Assembly: GCA_023145595.1 (NCBI GenBank) | Contig: JAGLDM010000315.1 | Coordinates: 1-5,557 of the forward strand | DNA length: 5,557 nucleotides | From: Flavobacteriaceae bacterium | GTDB lineage: Bacteria; Bacteroidota; Bacteroidia; Flavobacteriales; Flavobacteriaceae | Reading direction: 5' to 3' | In this document: piece by piece, positions 1 to 5,193 of the stretch | How positions within the stretch are numbered: the stretch's first letter is position 1 | Layout of the letters: each line of letters starts with the position of its first letter | Program-made: the position numbers and the translations under genes | Notes under the pieces: model-generated | Told to the model about the DNA's origin: nothing | The model's database searches: none | What the model saw: only the letters and a program-made list of their open reading frames with translations

Positions 1-825
1 TATTTTCCAAAATGGAATATTGAAACCTCTTACTTTGATGGAACCATAGCGTCAGATATAGAAGCACAAATTAAACCGAATACAAAAATTTTATTTGCAG
101 AGTCACCTACGAATCCAGCAATTGATATTATTGATTTGGAAGTATTAGGAACTATCGCGAAAAAACACAATTTACTTTTGGTTATTGACAATTGTTTTGC
201 AACTCCTTATTTGCAAAATCCAATAAAATTTGGAGCAGATATTGTAATTCATTCAGCAACCAAATTAATGGATGGTCAAGGTCGTGTTCTAGGTGGAGTA
301 GCGGTAGGAAAAAAGGAATTGATAAGAGAGATTTATTTATTCTCTAGAAATACAGGTCCTGCAATGTCTCCATTTAACGCATGGGTACTGTCAAAGAGTT
401 TAGAAACTTTGGCGGTTAGATTAGACCGACATTGTGAAAACGCATTGAAAATTGCCTCGTATTTGGAAACTAATAAAAAAGTAAATTGGGTAAAATATCC
501 ATTTTTAAAATCACATCCACAGTACGAAATTGCTAAAAAGCAAATGAAGCAGGGAGGTAATATCATCGCCTTTGAAGTAAAAGGAGGTGTCGATGCTGGA
601 CGTACATTTTTAGATCAATTAAAAATGTGTTCGTTGTCTGCTAACTTGGGAGATACTAGAACGATTGTAACACATCCTGCCTCAACAACGCATAGTAAAT
701 TAAGTGTTGAAGATCGCTTGGAAGTAGGTATTACAGATGGTTTAGTTCGAATTTCTATAGGTTTAGAGAATTTTGAAGATGTAGTTTCAGATTTAGATCA
801 GGCATTAAATTTTTTGAATAAATAA
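1..825 (+). CDS. metZ: O-succinyl/O-acetylhomoserine sulfhydrylase (MetZ-like, Cys/Met metabolism PLP enzyme), 5'-truncated by window edge
   Basis: This is a fold-type I PLP enzyme of the Cys/Met metabolism family, expected in the cytoplasm to join sulfide to an activated homoserine to give homocysteine. The frame is open from base 1, giving 274 visible residues. Family members are usually about 390 residues, so roughly 115 N-terminal residues lie outside; the TTG at 136 is an internal codon, not a start. Visible motifs are ESPTNP (residues 34-39 of the fragment), VIDN with the PLP-nitrogen-binding Asp at 63, HSATK with the Schiff-base Lys at 88, and the C-terminal VRISIG with the substrate-carboxylate Arg at 250. 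The DGQGRVLGG run after the lysine and SPFNAW favour MetZ over cystathionine gamma-synthase or beta-lyase, although the family is hard to split by sequence. It ends 58 bp before the Rrf2 gene, and its position beside sulfate reduction genes fits use of their sulfide. Family assignment is firm; substrate is inferred. Confidence 0.9.
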   Translation, partial: YFPKWNIETSYFDGTIASDIEAQIKPNTKILFAESPTNPAIDIIDLEVLGTIAKKHNLLLVIDNCFATPYLQNPIKFGADIVIHSATKLMDGQGRVLGGVAVGKKELIREIYLFSRNTGPAMSPFNAWVLSKSLETLAVRLDRHCENALKIASYLETNKKVNWVKYPFLKSHPQYEIAKKQMKQGGNIIAFEVKGGVDAGRTFLDQLKMCSLSANLGDTRTIVTHPASTTHSKLSVEDRLEVGITDGLVRISIGLENFEDVVSDLDQALNFLNK

Positions 826-846
826 AGGAGAGTATCCTATTAATTT

Positions 847-883
847 AGTAGGTTTACTACTTATTTCTTAAACTACTCATTTC
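847..883 (+). repeat. Short inverted and direct repeats in the leader of the Rrf2 gene
   Basis: The 58-bp gap before the Rrf2 start holds a perfect small inverted repeat, AGTAG-GTTTA-CTACT (847-861). It also holds a direct repeat, ACTACTTATTTC (856-867) and ACTACTCATTTC (872-883), matching at 11 of 12 bases, whose second copy abuts the ATG. No good TTG/TAnnTTTG promoter is visible here; TAGGTTTA at 849-856 is one base off the -7 consensus but has no TTG at the right distance. The repeats could be binding sites for autoregulation or chance structure in an AT-rich leader. Confidence 0.35.
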
Positions 884-1294
884 ATGCTTTCAAAAAAGAC
901 AAAGTACGGATTAAAAGCACTAACCTATTTAGCGAGACAAGAAACGAAAGCACCTGTTCAGATTGCTCAAATTTCTAAGAGTGAAAACATTTCGCAAAAG
1001 TTTTTGGAAAGTATTTTGCTATCTCTTCGAAAAAGAGGCTTGCTAGGATCAAAAAAAGGTAAAGGAGGTGGTTATTACTTAATTAAAGAACCTTCAGAAA
1101 TTTTGATGACAGAGGTCATTCGTGAATTAGAAGGACCTATAGCTATGTTACCTTGTGTAAGTCTCAATTATTATGAAAAATGTGATGATTGCCCAGATGA
1201 AAATGCTTGCAGCGTTAATAAATTAATGTCTCAAGTAAGAGACAGTACACTTGAAATTTTTGGAAACACCACTCTAGAAGATTTAAAAAACTAA
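884..1294 (+). CDS. Rrf2-family winged-helix transcriptional regulator
   Basis: This 136-residue protein has the usual Rrf2 length and layout. The N-terminus (LSKKTKYGLKALTYLA) is the typical first helix, residues about 25-50 form the helix-turn-helix region (ISQKFLESIL), and the GKGGGYYL stretch (60-66) is the wing. The ATG at 884 is chosen because it gives this standard family start. Four cysteines cluster at 91, 100, 103 and 109, spaced C-X8-C-X2-C-X5-C. Family members such as IscR and NsrR bind an Fe-S cluster with three cysteines in this region, while CymR-type members sense cysteine synthesis, so an Fe-S or thiol sensor is plausible but not proven. It sits between metZ and the cysH promoter, so control of sulfate assimilation is the natural inference. 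The gene may be co-transcribed with metZ. Confidence 0.92.
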   Translation: MLSKKTKYGLKALTYLARQETKAPVQIAQISKSENISQKFLESILLSLRKRGLLGSKKGKGGGYYLIKEPSEILMTEVIRELEGPIAMLPCVSLNYYEKCDDCPDENACSVNKLMSQVRDSTLEIFGNTTLEDLKN

Positions 1295-1332
1295 ACCAAC
1301 TCACTTCAAATGTTATTTTTTGTAAAAATTTC

Positions 1333-1363
1333 TTGTGAGAAAAGGTTAGATAATATACATTTG
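1333..1363 (+). promoter_or_regulatory. Bacteroidota-type promoter of the cysH operon
   Basis: A TTG at 1333-1335 (-33 element) is followed after 20 bp by TACATTTG at 1356-1363, a perfect match to the Bacteroidota -7 consensus TAnnTTTG. Transcription should start roughly at 1367-1372, leaving a leader of about 45-50 bases before the cysH ATG at 1417. This is the best promoter match I found on the + strand and suggests that cysH and the genes after it have their own transcript, separate from metZ and the Rrf2 gene. Position and motif are read directly; activity is inferred. Confidence 0.72.
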
Positions 1364-1374
1364 CACATTAATCT

Positions 1375-1396
1375 ACTATTCCGATAGGGTAATAGT
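1375..1396 (+). promoter_or_regulatory. 22-bp imperfect palindrome at the predicted cysH transcript start: candidate Rrf2 operator
   Basis: The arms ACTATT (1375-1380) and AATAGT (1391-1396) are perfectly complementary. Including two matching inner pairs, 8 of 11 pairs are symmetric around 1385/1386. The element lies just after the predicted transcription start, where a bound repressor would block RNA polymerase, and the gene immediately upstream encodes a dimeric Rrf2 regulator. Alternatively it is a weak hairpin in the mRNA leader. The match to a known Rrf2 box has not been tested. Confidence 0.5.
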
Positions 1397-1416
1397 ATTA
1401 AAAAATAATAGAAGTT

Positions 1417-2037
1417 ATGTTTGATTCAGTTGAAATTAAAAAAGCAAATAAATTGTTGAGAGATCAGTCTCCGCAGGAAATCATTGCTTGGGCTTTGTCA
1501 AAAGCCAAAAATCCTATTGTTACAACAAATTTTAGGCCTTATGAAGTTGCTATTTTAAATGCAGTGTCTCAAATTAAAAGTGATATAAAGGTAATTTGGT
1601 GTGATACGGGTTACAATACACCAAACACTTATAAACATGCAAATGAGTTGATTTCAACCTTAAAGTTGAATGTTCATTTATATGTTCCAAAGCAAACAAC
1701 TGCTCATAGAGATGCAACTATTGGTATTCCATCAATTGAAGACCCAAAGCACAAACTCTTTACAGAACAGGTGAAATTAGAGCCTTTTAAGCGGGCAATG
1801 TCAGAACACACTCCAGATGTATGGTTTACAAACCTACGTAAGGGACAAACCGCTTTTAGAGACTCCATAGATACCCTTTCAGTGAGTGCAGATGGTATGT
1901 TAAAGGTAAGTCCGTTTTACAATTGGTCAGATGCTGAGTTAGATGTTTATTTAGAAGAAAACAATCTTCCAAATGAGTTTAAATATTTTGATCCTACTAA
2001 AGTATTAGAAAGTAGAGAGTGTGGTTTACACGCTTAA
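1417..2037 (+). CDS. cysH: Phosphoadenosine phosphosulfate (PAPS) reductase family protein
   Basis: CysH reduces activated sulfate to sulfite with electrons from thioredoxin or glutaredoxin. The 206-residue protein matches E. coli CysH (as I recall its sequence) at several landmarks: DTGY at 63-66 (DTGYNTPNTY against DTGYLFPETY), KLEPFKRA at 120-127, WFTNLRKGQT at 136-145, KVSPFYNW at 163-170, and the catalytic ECGLH at 201-205 with Cys202. Only two cysteines exist (62 and 202), so the CC...CXXC motif that holds the 4Fe-4S cluster of APS reductases is absent; by the usual rule this predicts PAPS as substrate. Two things are odd. The nucleotide-binding loop reads TTNFRPYEVA (36-45) rather than the usual Ser/Gly-rich form, and the segment before ECGLH is shortened, making the protein about 40 residues shorter than E. 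coli CysH. It is the first gene after the promoter and palindrome. cysD and cysN, which commonly follow it, are absent. Confidence 0.9.
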   Translation: MFDSVEIKKANKLLRDQSPQEIIAWALSKAKNPIVTTNFRPYEVAILNAVSQIKSDIKVIWCDTGYNTPNTYKHANELISTLKLNVHLYVPKQTTAHRDATIGIPSIEDPKHKLFTEQVKLEPFKRAMSEHTPDVWFTNLRKGQTAFRDSIDTLSVSADGMLKVSPFYNWSDAELDVYLEENNLPNEFKYFDPTKVLESRECGLHA

Positions 2038-2063
2038 AATCAGGTAGATTCTCGTCCCGATAA

Positions 2064-2110
2064 CTATAGAGTAAGAGCCTAAATTTCACTAAAGGCTCTA
2101 GAGTCTGTAG
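2064..2110 (+). other. Two-part hairpin in the cysH-sulfite reductase intergenic gap
   Basis: The upper helix pairs AGAGCCT (2074-2080) with AGGCTCT (2093-2099), 7 of 7, around a 12-base loop. A 3-by-4 internal loop separates it from a lower helix pairing CTATAGA (2064-2070) with TCTGTAG (2104-2110), 7 pairs including one G-U. No T-run follows; the next bases are A-rich, so it is a poor intrinsic terminator. It may stabilise or process the operon mRNA between cysH and the sulfite reductase gene, or be a remnant of sequence between them. The 132-bp gap holds no convincing promoter and no ORF. Confidence 0.5.
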
Positions 2111-2169
2111 GAATAAAAAGAGCTAAAAAAAAAGAAATTCAAAAAACAATACACCACCAATAATAAGTT

Positions 2170-4269
2170 ATGCTAAGTTTTAGAACAGAAATAGAAGATT
2201 CAATAGTGGAGCGAGATATCATTGATTTAGCAAATAAAATTGAACTTTTTAAAGAAGGAAAAGTAAACGAAGAGAAATTTAGAAGTTTACGTTTAGCACG
2301 TGGTGTTTATGGTCAACGTCAGTTTGGGGTTCAAATGATTCGTATAAAACTGCCATTTGGTCGCGTATCAAGTGATCAGTTACACAGAATTTGCGATGTT
2401 TCTGATGAATATTCTAGAGGTAGATTGCATATTACAACACGTCAAGATATTCAAATTCATCATGTAAGTTTAGATCGCACTCCAGAACTTTGGGCCGAAT
2501 TAGAGAAAAGTGATATCACTTTGCGTGAGGCTTGTGGAAATACAGTAAGAAATATAACAGCCTCTGAAACTGCAGGTATTGATGTAGATGAACCTTTTGA
2601 TGTTTCGCCTTATGCAGACGCGCTATTTCGTTTCTTTTTAAGAAACCCGATTAGTCAAGAAATGGGACGAAAGTTTAAAATTTCTTTTTCAGGAACAGAT
2701 GCTGATACAGGATTGAGTTATATGCATGATCTTGGTTTTATAGCAAAGATTAAAGATGGAAAACGTGGATTTAAAGTATTGCTTGGTGGTGGTTTAGGAT
2801 CTCAACCAAGACAGGGAGATGTGATTTATGAATTTTTAGAAGCAGATAAAATTATTCCATTAACAGAAAGTACTTTGCGTGTTTTTGACAGGTATGGTGA
2901 ACGAAGCAAAAGAGCAAAAGCTCGTTTGAAATTCTTAATAAAAGATCTTGGATTAAATGCTTTTGTACAATTGTTAGAAAACGAACAATTGGCGTTATCA
3001 CATCAAACAGTAGCCATCGACACTTCTGAATTTGATAAAGAAGTTGAATTACCAATAGTCGAAGTGCCTTCTGTAGAAATCAAAGATTCAAATTTATTTG
3101 AAAAATGGAAAACAGCAAATGTATTTAAACAAAAACAAGACGGACTTTACGCCATCGGGATTAAAGTTATTTTGGGTGATTTTTATACAGACAAAGCACG
3201 ATTATTAGCAGATTTGATTCGGGATTATGCTGGAGATGAAATACGATTGAGTTTAAGACAAAACATAGTAGTCAAACATGTAAAAGAAGAATTACTTCCT
3301 TTCTTTTATATTGAATTAGAAAAACTCGGGTTTACAGATTTGGGTTACAATTCTACGCAAGATATTACTGCTTGCCCGGGTACAGATACTTGTAATTTAG
3401 GGATTGCAAGTAGTACAGGAATAGCAACTGAATTGGAACGAGTTTTAAAAATAGAATACCCTCAATTTATCAACAATAAAGACATCACTATAAAAATAAG
3501 TGGTTGTATGAATGCTTGTGGGCAACATAGTATGGCAGAAATTGGTTTTCAAGGAATGTCAATCAGAACAAAAGATAAGAAAGTTGTTCCTGCCCTTCAA
3601 ATTTTATTGGGTGGAGGTAATTTAGGAGATGGAACTGCACGATTTGCAGATAAAGTAATTAAAGTACCAAGTAAAAGAGGAGATGATGCGTTGCGTTATT
3701 TGCTAAATGATTTTGTAAAAAATTCAATTGGAGAAGAGCGATTCCTTCAATATTATGATAGACAAGGAGAAATTTATTTTTACGAATTGTTAAAGCCTTT
3801 GGCTAATGTTGAAAATTTAAAAGATGAAGACTTTATTGATTGGGGAGCAGACAAAAATTATGTAATAGCAATTGGAGTAGGAGAATGTGCAGGAGTTGTA
3901 ATTGATTTAATTCAAACACTTGTTTTTGAAAGTGAAGAAAAAATTGAATTAGCACAACAAGCAATCAATGAAGGGCAATGGTCAGATAGTATTTATCAAT
4001 CATATGCTTCCATTGTAAATACTGCTAAAGCATTGTTGTTGTTTGAAGAGCAAAAAACAAATACGCATGCTGGTATTATTAGAGATTTTGACACCTATTT
4101 TTCTAAAACAGGAAAGATTAGTCTTTCAATGAGTTTTAGTGATTTTGTTTACCAAATAAATCAGAATAAACCAACAGAAAAATTTGCTCTGAAATATTTG
4201 AATGATGCAAGAGAATTTGTAAAAAGTGTTGAGTTATATAGAGAAAACGAACTTAAAAGTGTAGTGTGA
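2170..4269 (+). CDS. Assimilatory sulfite reductase hemoprotein (siroheme/4Fe-4S) with C-terminal HEPN-like domain
   Basis: The enzyme reduces sulfite to sulfide with six electrons at a coupled siroheme-4Fe-4S centre. Of the 699 residues, the first two-thirds carry the duplicated nitrite/sulfite reductase fold. A ferredoxin-like half lies near 45-110 with TTRQD at 89-93. The first catalytic half has CGNTVRNIT (122-130) and the anion-site lysine motif RKFKISFSG (167-175; Lys168 and Lys170). The second ferredoxin-like half is at about 325-375 with LRQN (362-365). The cluster cysteines follow as C-X5-C (402, 408) and C-X3-C (446, 450). After GVGECAG (569-575) comes a helical tail of about 125 residues that resembles HEPN domains; I see no RX4-6H RNase motif in it, so it is probably structural or binding. 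Placement next to cysH and a siroheme gene argues for sulfite rather than nitrite. The ATG at 2170 gives the usual N-terminus. The electron-donor partner is not in the window. Confidence 0.92.
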   Translation: MLSFRTEIEDSIVERDIIDLANKIELFKEGKVNEEKFRSLRLARGVYGQRQFGVQMIRIKLPFGRVSSDQLHRICDVSDEYSRGRLHITTRQDIQIHHVSLDRTPELWAELEKSDITLREACGNTVRNITASETAGIDVDEPFDVSPYADALFRFFLRNPISQEMGRKFKISFSGTDADTGLSYMHDLGFIAKIKDGKRGFKVLLGGGLGSQPRQGDVIYEFLEADKIIPLTESTLRVFDRYGERSKRAKARLKFLIKDLGLNAFVQLLENEQLALSHQTVAIDTSEFDKEVELPIVEVPSVEIKDSNLFEKWKTANVFKQKQDGLYAIGIKVILGDFYTDKARLLADLIRDYAGDEIRLSLRQNIVVKHVKEELLPFFYIELEKLGFTDLGYNSTQDITACPGTDTCNLGIASSTGIATELERVLKIEYPQFINNKDITIKISGCMNACGQHSMAEIGFQGMSIRTKDKKVVPALQILLGGGNLGDGTARFADKVIKVPSKRGDDALRYLLNDFVKNSIGEERFLQYYDRQGEIYFYELLKPLANVENLKDEDFIDWGADKNYVIAIGVGECAGVVIDLIQTLVFESEEKIELAQQAINEGQWSDSIYQSYASIVNTAKALLLFEEQKTNTHAGIIRDFDTYFSKTGKISLSMSFSDFVYQINQNKPTEKFALKYLNDAREFVKSVELYRENELKSVV

Positions 4270-4844
4270 TGGAAAAAAATGAATTGTATCCAATTTTTTT
4301 AAAAGTATCAAAATTAAATGTGATGATTCTTGGCGGTGGAAGTGTTGGTTTTGAGAAACTATCGTTTTTGTTAAAATCAAGTCCGAACGCAAATGTAGTA
4401 GTTACTGCCAAAGAATTTTCTAAAGAAATGATTTCATTGGCTAAAGAATTTGATATTCCATTAATGTGGCGTCCCTACAGTAAAAACTTATTACACAAGC
4501 AACACATGGTAATTGCTGCGACGAATGATAAAGATGTGAATAAAGAAATTCATCGCGATGCCAAAGCAAAGCAATTGTTAGTAAATGTGGCAGATACGCC
4601 AGAGTTATGTGACTTTTATTTAGGAGGAATTGTAACGAAAGGAAACGTGAAAATCGCCATTTCTACCAATGGAAAATCACCGACAATGGCAAAGCGTTTG
4701 CGTCAGTTTTTTGAAGAAGTGATTCCTGAAAATATAGATGATTTGGTAGAAAACCTGAATTTTTACAGAACAACAATTAAAGGGAAGTTTACTGATAAAG
4801 TTTCAAAATTGAATGAATTAACGCAAGGTTTTATAGTGAAATAG
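4269..4844 (+). CDS. Precorrin-2 dehydrogenase / sirohydrochlorin ferrochelatase (CysG N-terminal or Met8-like)
   Basis: This 191-residue protein oxidises precorrin-2 to sirohydrochlorin with NAD+, and family members often also insert iron to give siroheme. The NAD-binding Rossmann loop is LGGGSVG (21-27). NVADTPELCDF (106-116) contains the family's catalytic Asp, here Asp109, and STNGKSPTMAKRLR (132-145) matches the SxxGxSP stretch of CysG/Met8. The methyltransferase half of full-length CysG is absent, so a separate uroporphyrinogen-III methyltransferase must exist elsewhere. I chose the ATG at 4269, whose A is the last base of the sulfite reductase TGA stop, giving a TGATG overlap; a GTG one codon earlier is also possible. 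The overlap indicates translational coupling, so the cofactor enzyme is made together with the siroheme protein that needs it. The gene is followed directly by a strong hairpin. Confidence 0.88.
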   Translation: MEKNELYPIFLKVSKLNVMILGGGSVGFEKLSFLLKSSPNANVVVTAKEFSKEMISLAKEFDIPLMWRPYSKNLLHKQHMVIAATNDKDVNKEIHRDAKAKQLLVNVADTPELCDFYLGGIVTKGNVKIAISTNGKSPTMAKRLRQFFEEVIPENIDDLVENLNFYRTTIKGKFTDKVSKLNELTQGFIVK

Positions 4845-4855
4845 GAAGGCTAATA

Positions 4856-4904
4856 AAAAACACAAAAAGTTTCGATGATATTCATTGAAACTTTTTGTGT
4901 TTTT
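4856..4904. terminator. Strong bidirectional intrinsic terminator after the sulfur operon
   Basis: A run of 18 perfectly paired bases (4856-4873 with 4887-4904) is extended by a G-U pair and four more pairs to a TAT loop at 4879-4881, giving 23 pairs in all. The outer stem has A5 on its left arm and T5 on its right, so RNA from either strand would carry a U-tract at the 3' side. It begins 11 bases after the siroheme gene stop and lies between convergent genes, so it can end the + operon and any minus-strand read-through from the T9SS gene. Confidence 0.9.
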
Positions 4905-5025
4905 ACACTATTGATAGAATATGAAGGGGTATTTGTCTTGGAGCCTTAGGTTTGGATGGGGTATATGTTCTATTAGGCAATTCTCATAATTAAATTTTAT
5001 TTTTTTAGTTCATCCGTTTTTGATT

Positions 5026-5054
5026 TAGGATTCAACTTTCATAGTTGAATCCTA
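5026..5054. repeat. Perfect 12-bp inverted repeat with 5-base loop
   Basis: TAGGATTCAACT (5026-5037) pairs completely with AGTTGAATCCTA (5043-5054) around TTCAT. The hairpin spans the stop codon (5039-5041, minus strand) of the transposase-like fragment. On the + strand it is followed by ATTTTC and on the minus strand by AAATCAAAAA, so neither side gives a convincing terminator tract. It could be the terminator of the former element, a second weak terminator for the convergent genes, or part of an element end. Confidence 0.65.
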
Positions 5055-5122
5055 TTTTCAAATATAGTCAAAAACTGGTTTAAAATTCCGTCCCAATTTC
5101 TGATAAGCATTGTCCATTTTTT
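5039..5122 (-). pseudogene. C-terminal remnant resembling an IS256-family transposase
   Basis: Read on the minus strand, 27 codons before a TGA stop begin KKWTMLIRNW and end in NQFLTIFENRIQL. The KKWTMxIRNW stretch followed by a hydrophobic segment ending in FExR(I/L) resembles the extreme C-terminus of IS256/mutator-type transposases from Bacteroidota, as I recall them. The frame stays open for about 30 codons further upstream (to about 5209) but that part does not resemble the family, and the T9SS gene begins at 5194. Only the last few per cent of a transposase of about 400 residues would therefore remain, so this is a scar rather than a working gene. The match is from memory over a short stretch; a chance resemblance is possible. 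Confidence 0.45.
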
Positions 5123-5193
5123 CGGGTGCTTGTGCAAAAAAACGCCTGTAGTTAGCATTAATCCTGCTATTACTGTGTGTTTTTTATTATTGT

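Larger units (their letters stand above)
4905..5193. other. Intergenic region of degenerate sequence between convergent genes
   Basis: No intact gene is visible in this stretch. It holds a perfect 12-bp hairpin and a transposase-like coding scrap, listed separately. It also holds two copies of GGGGTAT (4926-4932 and 4958-4964) and a 22-codon + strand ORF at 4921-4989, rich in Trp, Gly and Ser, with no recognisable family and no promoter. The whole stretch reads like the decayed end of an insertion sequence plus flanking spacer. I could not identify a matching pair of terminal inverted repeats or a target duplication. Confidence 0.5.

Noticed and set aside
136..138. TTG as a start codon for the MetZ-like gene
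   Set aside because: The same frame is open to base 1 and encodes the conserved ESPTNP motif upstream, so the gene begins outside the window.
333..566. 77-codon ORF on the minus strand
   Set aside because: It lies entirely inside the MetZ-like gene, whose motifs are intact on the other strand; no family resemblance.
1300..1339. CTCAC/GTGAG inverted repeat after the Rrf2 gene as a terminator
   Set aside because: Only 5 bp pair across 30 bases, with no T-run after the right arm, and the right arm overlaps the promoter region.
2080..2087. TAAATTTC as a promoter for the sulfite reductase gene
   Set aside because: It misses the final G of TAnnTTTG and has no TTG about 20 bp upstream.
2852..3055. 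67-codon ORF on the minus strand
   Set aside because: It is antisense to the sulfite reductase coding region and shows no recognisable domain.
4921..4989. 22-codon + strand ORF after the terminator
   Set aside because: It has no promoter, sits behind a strong terminator and matches no family I recognise; random occurrence is likely.
5047..5145. Alternative minus-strand frame with FFAQAPEKMDNAYQKLG
   Set aside because: It is open but matches no family I recognise, and it competes with the transposase-like frame over the same bases.
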